A stretch of 54,540 bases of DNA from Cenarchaeum sp. SB0675_bin_21 (GCA_009843815.1 VYCS01000008.1:1-54540), one strand, 5' to 3'; shown: positions 31,629 through 40,593, counted from the stretch's first letter. Program-made: numbers and translations. Notes: generated by a model from the letters alone, not told the origin.

Positions 31629-33815
31629 TCATTTATTTTGCTCTTTTTTTGTTCTCAGTTTGGCGCAGTCCCGAACCACCATGGCTAACAGTAATGCCCT
31701 ATCTATAAGAGAGTCTCGTAGTATGTATTCGTCTGGACTTTTAAATCCGGCACCCAGAGGACCTAGTCCCTCCAATGATGGAATGGTGGTGGGCACATGA
31801 CTGATATCTGATGATACAAAACGCCTTGTTGGTTTTATTGGAATGTTTACCTTCTTAGCAGCCTCTTCCACCATAGAGTATAGTTCATGTGTAACGTCTG
31901 TTTCAAGTACAGGATCCCTCCTCCGCCACCGCGAGACATCAACTCTGGCCCCGTTACCATCACGTTTCAGTACGCGACGAATCTTCTTCTCTATATCATC
32001 ACCCATCTCAAAGCTGTCATAGCTGGTAACAACGGTTATCGATGCTTTATCAGGTGAGTTGCCGTACGAGGTGTTTGCTTGTAGTGTGGGAACCATAACC
32101 CGGCATCCTTCTGTGGATAGTTTATCCAACGATACTACCTTTTTGCAGGCGTACGGAATTAAACCCGAGATTGTTGGTCTGGTGTCATCTTTTACATCAC
32201 GTATCTCTATGTGATAGTCGTCCCGGCCATGACCAGATACTGCCACTCCACCATCAACATCGCCCCACTTCATGCTCAAAATGTAACGTGAACGAGAAGC
32301 ATAGTCACGTATCAGATTTGCCGAGTGTTTTCCGTCCAGTGAGTCATCTGTGGTGAGCAGTATGCCGCACCGTATACGGCGAAGCCTCTTGGTAAAGCGT
32401 AGTGCCTGTAGTGCCGAGAGTATCACTGCCAGACCGCCCTTGCTCTCAGTTATACCTGTACCGTATATCTTTGTCTTGGTCTCATGAAATGGTGTGTGAT
32501 CATGAGATGTGTATGGTGTATCTAGATGGCTTAGAATCAGCACATCATTGTCAGGATGTATGTGATTTGCAAAGTAGCGTACATCACCTATATCTAAAAA
32601 GTGGTGTATATGTTCGGCAAATCCCAGATGCTCTAGCCGTTTTGACATCATCTTACCTAAGCGATTTACAGTCTCCACATCCCTAACATCGGTGTTCATA
32701 TCCAGCATGTGGCGGAGGAGTTGTGTCGTGGTTTCGAGGTGGGTGCGCAAGTAGCTACGTGCCACTGTATGTAGTGGCTGGCCCGACGATGCAATGAGGG
32801 GGCGGGCGGCGGACTCGCCAAAGTTTCGTATGGCGGCCACATCCAGCATCTTGTTTATCAGTGACTCATAAGAGTATCCCGCTGCAACTGCACCGGCCAC
32901 AAACGAGCCGGTCTTTCCCAAGCTGGCCATGGAGTTCAGCTCCAATATGTACATGTTACCGTCTTGGTCCATACGTATGTCCACGCGGGTATAGTCGTGC
33001 AGTCCCAGTTTTTTAAAGGCCTCTTGGCACAGTTCTTTCATCTCCTGTGTGGTGTCATCATCAAGGGGTGCCGGACACAGCTTGCGTCTTGGTGCAGACA
33101 TCTTGTCGGATTTGGTCTGTATATCATCAGGACCATTCATCGCAAACTCTACTATGGGAAATGTCTCTAAGTGGTGTCCATTTCCCACCATACCCACGGC
33201 AAATTCCCTTCCGGATACGAACTGTTCTACTAGAGCATCCTGTTGGTATTTGTCAATCTCTTCTCGTACTGCATCTCTGAGATCATCGTGGTTGTCGACA
33301 ACTCTCGTACCCATGGATGTAGACTCCATCTTTGGTTTCACTATGACAGGAAACTTCAGATCATCAAATGTGTCATCAGGGGTTGAAAATACCCAATAGT
33401 CGGCGGTGGGCAGATTGTTCTTTTGTAGGACGATTTTAGTCATTACTTTGTCTTGCACTATTGCGTGCGCCTCAGGCCCCGAACCTGTATAGGGAACGCC
33501 CAGCATCTCAAGCATGGCAGGCAGGTGCGTATATCTGTCATGTCCCTGTACACCATACGCCATATTAAAGACAATTCCTGGCGGCTCCCCAGCTGCAGGT
33601 TTTGCCATGAATTGATGCAACTCCTCCATTGAACTCATGGTTCCTTCTATTATCTTGACTGTGTGACCCCCACGCTCAAGTGCGGTAGCCACCTGCTCTA
33701 TGGTCTTGGGGTTGTAGTGCTCTTTGGTGGTCATGCCGTATATGTTGATCACATCGGTGGGATCGATATTCTTTTTGTTGTATATTACGGCTACCTTCAC
33801 AATATGTAATAGCAA
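31629..33815 (-). CDS. ATP-grasp ligase fused to an M20-like peptidase domain
   Basis: A 728-residue fusion. Residues 1-330 are an ATP-grasp ligase of D-Ala-D-Ala ligase type: FPVIVKPKMESTSMGTRVV, DALVEQFVSGREFAVGM, and the metal-binding DYTRVDIRMDQDGNMYILELNSMASL. Residues 390-728 follow the M20 fold: SHLDTPYT (H430, D432), YGTGITESKGGLAVIL, TTDDSLDGKHS, and GPLGAGFKSPDEYI. Several M20 metal or catalytic positions differ from consensus: E457 for Asp, D491/S492 for Glu-Glu and K692 for His. The first half probably makes an amide or peptide bond; the second may bind, or no longer cleave, the product. Substrates unknown. Confidence 0.82.
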   Translation of the reverse strand: MLLHIVKVAVIYNKKNIDPTDVINIYGMTTKEHYNPKTIEQVATALERGGHTVKIIEGTMSSMEELHQFMAKPAAGEPPGIVFNMAYGVQGHDRYTHLPAMLEMLGVPYTGSGPEAHAIVQDKVMTKIVLQKNNLPTADYWVFSTPDDTFDDLKFPVIVKPKMESTSMGTRVVDNHDDLRDAVREEIDKYQQDALVEQFVSGREFAVGMVGNGHHLETFPIVEFAMNGPDDIQTKSDKMSAPRRKLCPAPLDDDTTQEMKELCQEAFKKLGLHDYTRVDIRMDQDGNMYILELNSMASLGKTGSFVAGAVAAGYSYESLINKMLDVAAIRNFGESAARPLIASSGQPLHTVARSYLRTHLETTTQLLRHMLDMNTDVRDVETVNRLGKMMSKRLEHLGFAEHIHHFLDIGDVRYFANHIHPDNDVLILSHLDTPYTSHDHTPFHETKTKIYGTGITESKGGLAVILSALQALRFTKRLRRIRCGILLTTDDSLDGKHSANLIRDYASRSRYILSMKWGDVDGGVAVSGHGRDDYHIEIRDVKDDTRPTISGLIPYACKKVVSLDKLSTEGCRVMVPTLQANTSYGNSPDKASITVVTSYDSFEMGDDIEKKIRRVLKRDGNGARVDVSRWRRRDPVLETDVTHELYSMVEEAAKKVNIPIKPTRRFVSSDISHVPTTIPSLEGLGPLGAGFKSPDEYILRDSLIDRALLLAMVVRDCAKLRTKKEQNK

Positions 33816-33841
33816 AAAATGTTTTTAATATTATAATAGAT

Positions 33842-33873
33842 GGTTCCTCCCGCAAAGTCGGGCGATTACACCC
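33842..33873 (-). repeat. Third copy of the right end of the TnpB element
   Basis: 31 of 32 bases match the reverse complement of 16241-16272, so the inverted repeat plus a few inner bases of the first TnpB element occur here. The orientation is that of a right end on the minus strand, fitting the adjacent minus-strand TnpB relic. Confidence 0.85.
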
Positions 33874-34007
33874 AGATAATGTGATGTCGCGCCGCAGCTT
33901 CAGTTGGCCGCTACACGCCTTGGGGCCGAGCTTTTCCAAACTGGCTACCCCTATGTTAGCCCCAGCATTACAGTCAGCGTGATCCGAGTGGCCGCACCGC
34001 TGCACCA
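33842..34007 (-). pseudogene. TnpB C-terminal relic, minus strand
   Basis: The minus strand reads RCGHSDHADCNAGANIGVASLEKLG, the second zinc knuckle and the catalytic DxNA motif of TnpB, followed by a decayed tail that runs into the repeat copy. Everything upstream of the zinc finger is lost. Confidence 0.75.
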
Positions 34008-34192
34008 GAGCTCCCTACCGTCCCGGTTGTCCTTGTGGATGCACCCACACGGACATCAACGCTGGCTGGTGTAAGCTACCATGACCCAAATGATACCACC
34101 GATACGCTGGTAAGATAGCAGAAGAGCCAGTAACCCCAGCATTGCTCGGGTATCTACTTGTTGAGTCCGGATTTTCGACTCAAGATTATAAT
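34008..34192 (+). pseudogene. TnpB C-terminal relic, plus strand
   Basis: The plus strand reads CPCGCTHTDINAGW, another TnpB zinc-finger/RuvC motif, then stops and a tail (EEPVTPALLGYLLVESGFSTQD) typical of TnpB C-termini. It lies back to back with the minus-strand relic, both with their C-terminal ends facing outward. A hairpin at 34161-34183 (TTGAGTC ... GACTCAA) may be part of the old right end. Confidence 0.6.
34161..34183. repeat. Seven-base-pair hairpin in the TnpB relic tail
   Basis: TTGAGTC and GACTCAA are separated by nine bases. It overlaps the decayed coding tail and could be the end hairpin of a former IS200/IS605-type element. Confidence 0.5.
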
Positions 34193-34219
34193 AACATCAC
34201 ACAATACAAGAGATTAGTA

Positions 34220-34471
34220 ATGCCTGGTATAGGATTAATGAAACGGCGATTAGAGAAAGAGAGTGATGCCATAGCTTTGGCCGTATCGGGTGTCGTAAAA
34301 AAATACAACATAGAGCCCACTCAGCCAAAGACGCTAGAGACCAAGTATCATACAGATGCTGGAGATTGGTATGTAGCTTTAGGTTGGGACAAGATGCGAG
34401 TGGTAATAAAGATGGACTCTGTATTGGCGCAGATCACCGAAATCAAAGAGATTCCATGGAGCGATGTATAA
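34220..34471 (+). CDS. Conserved-looking small hypothetical protein
   Basis: An 83-residue protein starting MPGIGLMKRRLEKESDAIAL. It is mixed alpha/beta (VVKKYNIEPTQPKTLETKYH ... WYVALGWDKMRVVIKMD) with no recognised domain. Its TAA stop shares one base with the ATG of the SDR gene, suggesting coupling. The frame is open further upstream, but that part is TnpB relic sequence, so the internal ATG is chosen. Confidence 0.6.
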   Translation: MPGIGLMKRRLEKESDAIALAVSGVVKKYNIEPTQPKTLETKYHTDAGDWYVALGWDKMRVVIKMDSVLAQITEIKEIPWSDV

Positions 34472-35115
34472 TGAAGGTCATAGTTATGGGCGGTACTAGA
34501 GGGATTGGTAACGCCATAGCAAACTCACTACAACAGTATGGTCACCAGGTCATATCAGTGGGGCATCACGATGTAGACACTTCAGATATAGGCTCTGTAA
34601 GGCAATTCATACATAATAATCCAGATACAGATATTCTGGTATTAAACACAGGAGGACCGCCGCCCAAAAAGTATAACGATGTAACAGAGCAAGAGTGGCA
34701 AAAGTATCACAACCAGTTGTTTTTGAGTTTTGTACTGATACTACAGAGCATAAAAGTAAACAAGGGCGGCTATATCTTTCTGATAAGCTCATCTGTCGTA
34801 AAGGAACCCAATCCGAATCTGGCCATATCAAGTGCTTATAGGGCAGCATTTGTAGAGATATTCAAGCTGGCCAGTCGGGAACTAGCTACACAAAACATCA
34901 GCTGCATCAATATAGCTCCTGGTCTGATATCTACGGATCGCACACTAGAGATAATGAAAGATATGGAGGCAGACATATCATCCCTTCCCATGGGACGTAT
35001 GGGTAGACCTTCAGAGATTGGCGACTTTGTGGGAGCCATAGTAGAGAAGCAGATAAAGTATCTGTCAGGTGTGACTGTTACATTTGATGGGGCTAGTTCA
35101 GCCCACATATTCTAG
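34471..35115 (+). CDS. Short-chain dehydrogenase/reductase
   Basis: A 214-residue SDR. The NADP-binding motif is GGTRGIGNAIA, and LVLNTGGPPPKK and LISSSVVKEPNP follow. The usual YxxxK is replaced by SAYRAAFVEIFKLASRELA, the pattern of the SDR branch with an xRAA motif that also has GLISTDRT. Proteins of this branch are usually annotated as oxoacyl-ACP reductase-like, with the catalytic lysine missing or displaced. Function is therefore open. It converges on the DUF59 gene. Confidence 0.82.
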   Translation: MKVIVMGGTRGIGNAIANSLQQYGHQVISVGHHDVDTSDIGSVRQFIHNNPDTDILVLNTGGPPPKKYNDVTEQEWQKYHNQLFLSFVLILQSIKVNKGGYIFLISSSVVKEPNPNLAISSAYRAAFVEIFKLASRELATQNISCINIAPGLISTDRTLEIMKDMEADISSLPMGRMGRPSEIGDFVGAIVEKQIKYLSGVTVTFDGASSAHIF

Positions 35116-35744
35116 TTCTTGAAGGCCACATTGGGAACTTCGGGTTTATTGGGTATAATAATTAGTTCGCCTTCGTGTAGTTGTTTTATAAGCTGAGCGA
35201 CCTCTTTTTCGACATTGGCACGTTGTAGGCCAGTATGTTTGGCAAATACATCCACCAACTCAGTCATCTTCCTCTCCCCATTACAACACTTCCAAAAGTC
35301 TACAATGGCCTGGTTTACCATAAATCCCTGATCTTTGTCGTTTAACAACATCATGGAACCATCCTCCTGTGTGGCAAGCTTGCCGACGCCCTGAGGCATG
35401 GCACTATCATAATCAAATGGCGTCAAAGAGCCAGACCCGGAAGCCATACTCTTTATCTTCTCTCGCGCACCAGAGGTCATCTTATCCATGGACCAAGGTG
35501 GATCCCACACTATCTTGACATTGACATTATCCACGCCAGGTACCTTTTTGGCATAACGCGTAACATCCTGTACTATAGTAGCATGCAGGGGGCATCCTTG
35601 TGTAGTCATGGTCATTGTAATATCAACATCACCTCCATTGACATCTATACCATACACAAGACCCATCTCAACTATATTCAGTGGAACTTCAGGATCCATG
35701 CATTGTTTAAGTGAGTTCTCCACATCCAGCGTACTTACAGTCAT
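35112..35744 (-). CDS. DUF59/MIP18-family protein with a PqqD-like C-terminus
   Basis: A 210-residue protein. Residues 1-90 are a DUF59 (MIP18/SufT/PaaD) domain: MDPEVPLNIVEMGLVYGIDV and MTMTTQGCPLHATIVQDV with its conserved Cys. Such domains take part in iron-sulfur cluster delivery. The C-terminal 75 residues (MVNQAIVDFWKCCNGERKMTELVDVFAKHTGL ... LIKQLHEGELIII) look like a PqqD-type winged helix. A role in Fe-S protein maturation is inferred. The start MTVSTLDVE is chosen; the longer frame overlaps mtnA. Confidence 0.82.
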   Translation of the reverse strand: MTVSTLDVENSLKQCMDPEVPLNIVEMGLVYGIDVNGGDVDITMTMTTQGCPLHATIVQDVTRYAKKVPGVDNVNVKIVWDPPWSMDKMTSGAREKIKSMASGSGSLTPFDYDSAMPQGVGKLATQEDGSMMLLNDKDQGFMVNQAIVDFWKCCNGERKMTELVDVFAKHTGLQRANVEKEVAQLIKQLHEGELIIIPNKPEVPNVAFKN

Positions 35745-35778
35745 GTTTGGTTCTGCATGTAGAAAGCATAAAAACGTT

Positions 35779-36813
35779 TTAGAAATTAGCTTTGAATAAT
35801 TTTTTGATGGATTCCACATATGGAGCCGTCGCCACACCTGCCTCTGTAATGATACCAGATATCAGCTCAGGCGGGGTCATATCAAATGCAGGATTCAATA
35901 CATTAACACCTTCAGGTGCGGTCCTATTCTCAGGCGGTCCTGAAACCTCTGCGGAGCGTCTCATCTCTATAACAACGTCTTGTGGTTCGCTATCCATATC
36001 AAATGTAGAGAGGGGTGCAGCAACATAGAAGGGTATATTGTGCTGCCTGGCCATTGTGGCTACCTGATAGGTACCTATCTTGTTGTAGACATGACCAGTG
36101 GAGAGTATACGGTCGGCTCCCACCACCACTTTATCTATCAGTCCATTTGCCATTGAATATCCTACGGCGGTATCTGAAATCAAACTGACATCAATACCAT
36201 CATGCATCAACTCAAAGGCAGTAAGCCTTGAACCCTGCTGTATTGGTCTTGTCTCAGTGGCTATCACCTGTACTGATTTTCCATCCTCGGCAGCTGCGCG
36301 AATAACCCCCAATGCCGTTCCATACCCCACAGTAGCCAGTGCTCCGGCGTTACAATGGGTCATGATGGTATCACCATCACCAAAGAGAACTGAGCCATTG
36401 CGGCCCATCGTCTTATTTGTGATGATGTCATTCTCTGCCATAGAGATAGCCTCCTTGAATATTACATCCCGGGCAGTCTGTGCATCAGTGGACATCTTGG
36501 CAGTATCATATATTTTGTTGAGGGCCCACACTAAATTGACGGCAGTCGGACGGGTTGCTCTAAGATAGGTACGGGCAGCATCCAGATCACGTAGTAAGTC
36601 TTTTAGTGTTGTAGCTGAACTCTGGCGGGATGCCAGTACCATACCAAATGCGGCAGCAACACCAATGGCAGGTGCGCCCCGTATGACCAATCTTTTGATG
36701 GCGTCAGCCACACCTTTGTAGTCGTCATACTCAACATACTCTAGTGTGCCTGGCAGTTTGGTTTGATCAATCATGGCGACCTTGTCATTCTTCCATAGAA
36801 TGGTACGAAGCAT
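35779..36813 (-). CDS. mtnA: S-methyl-5-thioribose-1-phosphate isomerase MtnA
   Basis: A 344-residue member of the eIF2B/MtnA fold. RGAPAIGVAAAFGM, the catalytic cysteine in THCNAGALATVGYGTALG and the catalytic aspartate in VVGADRI are all present. It converts methylthioribose-1-phosphate to methylthioribulose-1-phosphate in methionine salvage. Related archaeal enzymes isomerise ribose-1,5-bisphosphate, but the motifs here fit MtnA better. The start MLRTILWKND is preferred to the ATG six codons upstream. metK lies 8 kb away. Confidence 0.9.
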   Translation of the reverse strand: MLRTILWKNDKVAMIDQTKLPGTLEYVEYDDYKGVADAIKRLVIRGAPAIGVAAAFGMVLASRQSSATTLKDLLRDLDAARTYLRATRPTAVNLVWALNKIYDTAKMSTDAQTARDVIFKEAISMAENDIITNKTMGRNGSVLFGDGDTIMTHCNAGALATVGYGTALGVIRAAAEDGKSVQVIATETRPIQQGSRLTAFELMHDGIDVSLISDTAVGYSMANGLIDKVVVGADRILSTGHVYNKIGTYQVATMARQHNIPFYVAAPLSTFDMDSEPQDVVIEMRRSAEVSGPPENRTAPEGVNVLNPAFDMTPPELISGIITEAGVATAPYVESIKKLFKANF

Positions 36814-36867
36814 ATACCTAGACAATATCAATCCATATTTAAACAGGATTATAGCTCGTTAACAGAG

Positions 36868-37890
36868 ATGGTAGTAATATCGAAATCTCTGTTGGCCAAG
36901 TATGACACACAGGACATGTGTTCTGTATACGATATGTGGCCTGAGATTGCGCAAGAGGCATACAATGCAGGACAAGATACCAAGATTGTAGATACAACAG
37001 GTATAAACCATATAGTCTTTGCAGGCATGGGTGGGAGCGGAGCCCTGGGGGACTATTATGCTGCATTACTCTCAAATCACAACACCCATGTAACTGTCGT
37101 AAAAGGCTATAGGCTGCCAAAGACTGTGGATAACAATACACTAGTAGTGTGCAATAGCGTCTCTGGCAACACCTCAGAGACTCTAACTATATTAAAAAAG
37201 TCATTAAGACAACCTTGCAGGCGCATAGCACTCTCGGCGGGTGGCAAAATGAGAGAGTTCTGCACACAGAATGATATTCCACATTACACTGTTGATATGT
37301 TTCACACTCCACGTGCATCATTTGTGGCTTATGTATATGCCCTCCTAGGCATACTAAAGATAGGCACAACAGCACATGATATAGACGAATCCATAAGTAT
37401 AATGCAAGAAAAGAGATCACAAATACAATCTACAAATTTAACCACAGAAAATCCGGCGCTAAATTTAGCAACAAAATTAACTAAAATTCCTTTGATTTAT
37501 TATCCGTGGGGACTTCAGGCCGCTGCTGTACGATTTAAAAATTCATTACACGAGAATGCTAAGATGCATGCAATGATCGAGGATGTGATAGAAGCAGGAC
37601 ACAATGGAATAATGTCTTGGGAGATGCCAGCAAATGTGCAGCCTGTATTTATACAAGGTGCCGATGACAATCGTAAAACCAAGGAACGCTGGAAGATATT
37701 TGAGGATTATTTTAGTGAAAAAAAGATACCGTGCATAGTAATTAATTCATCGGGGAGACACATAATGACAAAATTGGTAAATCTCATTTATCTGCTGGAT
37801 TACTCAACCATATATCTTGCTGCCATACGGGGGGTCAATCCCACCTCAACAAATTCAATAAAGTATATAAAAGAGAGATCAAAATTATGA
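36868..37890 (+). CDS. Bifunctional phosphoglucose/phosphomannose isomerase
   Basis: A 340-residue archaeal PGI/PMI with two SIS domains. The glycine-rich phosphate loop HIVFAGMGGSGALGDYYAALL and the SVSGNTSETL motif are diagnostic. It interconverts fructose-6-phosphate with glucose-6-phosphate and mannose-6-phosphate for gluconeogenesis and glycan precursors. Its stop overlaps the cbiA start by 4 bases (ATGA), an odd operon partner for a corrin enzyme. Confidence 0.9.
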   Translation: MVVISKSLLAKYDTQDMCSVYDMWPEIAQEAYNAGQDTKIVDTTGINHIVFAGMGGSGALGDYYAALLSNHNTHVTVVKGYRLPKTVDNNTLVVCNSVSGNTSETLTILKKSLRQPCRRIALSAGGKMREFCTQNDIPHYTVDMFHTPRASFVAYVYALLGILKIGTTAHDIDESISIMQEKRSQIQSTNLTTENPALNLATKLTKIPLIYYPWGLQAAAVRFKNSLHENAKMHAMIEDVIEAGHNGIMSWEMPANVQPVFIQGADDNRKTKERWKIFEDYFSEKKIPCIVINSSGRHIMTKLVNLIYLLDYSTIYLAAIRGVNPTSTNSIKYIKERSKL

Positions 37891-39230
37891 AAAAAATTCC
37901 TCGCTTAATAATAACAGGCACCAACAGTAACGTGGGAAAGACTGTAATTAGCTGCGCCATCATACATGGTCTACAAAAGAGAGGATATTCGGTTCAACCC
38001 TTCAAAGCAGGGCCTGACTATATAGACGCAGGATACCTATCTGCTATATCAGGTAGACAAGCCTGCAACTTGGATGTGTGGCTCATGGGAAAAAATAATA
38101 CACTAGACAGTCTAGCAAAAAACTCCACATCGGATATCTCCATAATAGAGGGAGTCATGGGATTTTATGATGGTATTGATGGCTCAAAGAATCTGGCCAG
38201 CACATACCAGCTACATCGCATAACAAAATCACCGGTAATATTGGTGGTGGATGTTAGTGGTACGGGACGCTCTGTTGCAGCCACGGTTTTGGGATTTATG
38301 CGGTTTAATAAAAAGACACAGATTGCCGGCATAATATTAAATCGTGTTGGGAGCGAACGTCATAAAAGAATATGTATTGATGCAATAAAATCTCTAAATA
38401 TTCAAGTATTAGGAGCTATACCAAAAAATGTCATACAGTTAAAAAGTCGCCATTTAGGACTCATTCCTGTTATGGAGGGCAATAAAAATAAGGACATTGA
38501 AAAGATCTCTGAGACTATACATGACCACATCGATATGGATAAAATAATAAAAATATCAAAATCCGCGCCCCCGATTCATCTACAAAAGAGTAGTAAAAAG
38601 AGGGATTTACACACAACCATCGGTATAGCATTGGATGGTTCATTTAATTTCTACTACAAAGATAATCTGGAAAAATTAAAGAATAATGGAGCTAAATTGG
38701 AGTTCTTTAGTCCCGAGATATCAAAGCACATGCCAGACATAAATGGATTATACATTGGCGGTGGATTTCCCGAGGTACGGGGAGCCATTCTAGAAAAAAA
38801 CTACACCTTAATTAATGAAATAAAAAAGGCCATATTAAATGAAATGCCAACATATGCAGAGTGTGGTGGGCTGATATATTTAGGAAAGACTCTTCAATAC
38901 GATAACAAACAGTACGATATGGTGGGCGCCGTGGATGGTCACACATACATGACAAAGAGGCCAACATTGAACTACACCAAAGGTGTCATGTATGATAACA
39001 TATTAAATAAAAAAACTATAAAATTTCATGGACATGAATTTCACTACTCAAAGATGGATGTTAGTGAGGACTCTAGATTTACGCAAAAACTGTATCGTGG
39101 AGAGGGTATTTTAGATAACAAAGATGGCATACTTGTACATAATACAATGGCATCATATGGGCATCTATACTTTTCAGAAAAGATGGCCAAAAATGTAGTA
39201 GAGTGCTGCGCAAAATTTTCAAGGAGATGA
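37887..39230 (+). CDS. cbiA: Cobyrinate a,c-diamide synthase CbiA
   Basis: A 447-residue amidotransferase. The N-terminal P-loop GTNSNVGKT (residues 11-19) and FKAGPDYIDAGYL form the ATP-dependent synthetase. The C-terminal class I glutaminase domain has its nucleophile in TYAECGGLIYLG. It amidates carboxyls a and c of cobyrinic acid in B12 synthesis. It is convergent with cbiC, overlapping by 12 bases. AAA and ATA codons are noticeably dense in this gene and the following cbi genes compared with the his operon. Confidence 0.95.
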   Translation: MKKIPRLIITGTNSNVGKTVISCAIIHGLQKRGYSVQPFKAGPDYIDAGYLSAISGRQACNLDVWLMGKNNTLDSLAKNSTSDISIIEGVMGFYDGIDGSKNLASTYQLHRITKSPVILVVDVSGTGRSVAATVLGFMRFNKKTQIAGIILNRVGSERHKRICIDAIKSLNIQVLGAIPKNVIQLKSRHLGLIPVMEGNKNKDIEKISETIHDHIDMDKIIKISKSAPPIHLQKSSKKRDLHTTIGIALDGSFNFYYKDNLEKLKNNGAKLEFFSPEISKHMPDINGLYIGGGFPEVRGAILEKNYTLINEIKKAILNEMPTYAECGGLIYLGKTLQYDNKQYDMVGAVDGHTYMTKRPTLNYTKGVMYDNILNKKTIKFHGHEFHYSKMDVSEDSRFTQKLYRGEGILDNKDGILVHNTMASYGHLYFSEKMAKNVVECCAKFSRR

Positions 39231-39851
39231 TCGTAAAAGTTTAAACAATGCATTTATGATAGCCGCAGCCACAGGACTCCCACCCTTACGACCTCTGTTG
39301 GTTATGTAGGGTACCTGAATCTTTTCTAGTTCTGCCTTGGACTCGGCAGCTTGTATAAAACCTACCGGTACACCCACCACTAGAGATGGACGAGCCTCAT
39401 TCTGATGAATCATCGATATAACCTCTAAAAGGGCCGTAGGAGCGTTGCCTATAACTACAACACCATTCTCCATCTCAGCAGCAGATTGCTGCATCGATAC
39501 CCGAGCTCTTGTTGAATTGGCTTTTTTAGCTAAATTGGCTATTTTATCATCTGATATTTTGCATATTGTGTTATTGCCAAAATCTGCTAGGTTTCGTTTG
39601 TTCAATAAACCTGGTATGCCGTTGACATCTGTGATAATATTACACCCATTATTTAGTGATTTTATGCCGCTTTGAATGGCATCATCATGAAATATTACAC
39701 GATTATCTCGGGCAAAATCAAAGTCTGCAGTAGAGTGAATAATTCTGCGCACAATTGGCCACTCCCACGTGTCATAATCATGTGATACTATCTCATCTTC
39801 AATAATACTCATACTGGCATCCTCAATGGATTGACCCTGCCTAGTCTGCAT
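39219..39851 (-). CDS. cbiC: Cobalt-precorrin-8 methylmutase CbiC
   Basis: A 210-residue CbiC/CobH. The catalytic histidine is H39 in RRIIHSTADFDFA. NGCNIITDVNGIPGLLN, VVIGNAPTALLEV and GVPVGFIQAAESK are family signatures. It moves the methyl group from C11 to C12 to give cobyrinic acid, the substrate of CbiA. It is last in a leftward cbiG-cbiX-cbiC run, overlapping cbiX by 11 bases. Confidence 0.95.
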   Translation of the reverse strand: MQTRQGQSIEDASMSIIEDEIVSHDYDTWEWPIVRRIIHSTADFDFARDNRVIFHDDAIQSGIKSLNNGCNIITDVNGIPGLLNKRNLADFGNNTICKISDDKIANLAKKANSTRARVSMQQSAAEMENGVVVIGNAPTALLEVISMIHQNEARPSLVVGVPVGFIQAAESKAELEKIQVPYITNRGRKGGSPVAAAIINALFKLLRSSP

Positions 39852-40593
39852 GCTCCACCTCGGATGCCCGCTCTAAGATTAAATCAATCATGGCATCATC
39901 GACCCCTATATGGCGCGTTATACATGCATTTTTAAGGTTAAATTTTTCAAGGGCCGGTTGTAAAAACGCATTTACGTCTCGTTTTACATGGGCACCCTCA
40001 TGCAAAAAATAAAAGACTACAACTAAAATTGATGGATTGTTGGCCGCGCTGATCTCTACTCCTGCCGGAATATCTGGTTGCTCTATCTCTAAATAGCATC
40101 TGTTTACGTTTCGGTACGAGTCTTTTAACTGTTCGACAACATAATTTATAGATCGTTGAGCGTTAATATCCGAGCTGCCATGTGCTACTATGAGTACGTC
40201 AGTTTTATCGCGATCTATATCATAATTATTTCTCTTTAGAGCATCAACTATCCTGTTGTCAACTAGCTTCACCATGGTGGGATGCATGCTCATCTGCTTT
40301 GTAACTAGAAATTTTGTCTTGGTATACTTTTGGTATTTCATGACATTAGTTACTGTCACTTTTATCTTTCTTCCAGGATATAGAAAGTATGGTACTATCG
40401 TTAGTGTATCCAAATCATTTAGGGGGCATTTTTTCATAGCGTCACTGATGAACGGGGGTAGCACCTCAAGAAAGCAAAAGTCAGCATAGTCATATCCGCC
40501 TTTAATGCGCACCTTCTCTGTTATTATTTTCAGTTCTCTGGGGGCCCCGGTCTCCCTGCTTCCCCTATTTATAATCAATATGCCCCTCTTCAT
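39841..40593 (-). CDS. cbiX: Sirohydrochlorin cobaltochelatase CbiX, two-domain with one degenerate half
   Basis: A 250-residue protein with two tandem CbiX-like domains. The C-terminal half has both expected histidines: H138 in VAHGSSD and H202 in LHEGAHVKRDV. In the N-terminal half the matching positions are N9 (INRGSRE) and K76 (LYPGRKIKV), so only the C-terminal site should bind and insert cobalt. It catalyses the entry step of the early-cobalt B12 route. It overlaps cbiG by 4 bases and cbiC by 11. Confidence 0.88.
   Translation of the reverse strand: MKRGILIINRGSRETGAPRELKIITEKVRIKGGYDYADFCFLEVLPPFISDAMKKCPLNDLDTLTIVPYFLYPGRKIKVTVTNVMKYQKYTKTKFLVTKQMSMHPTMVKLVDNRIVDALKRNNYDIDRDKTDVLIVAHGSSDINAQRSINYVVEQLKDSYRNVNRCYLEIEQPDIPAGVEISAANNPSILVVVFYFLHEGAHVKRDVNAFLQPALEKFNLKNACITRHIGVDDAMIDLILERASEVEHAD

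Noticed and set aside
33676-34005. Single 109-residue minus-strand protein
   Set aside because: Its start is TnpB relic and its end runs into the ATP-grasp gene on the same strand in another frame; it is decayed sequence, not an intact gene.
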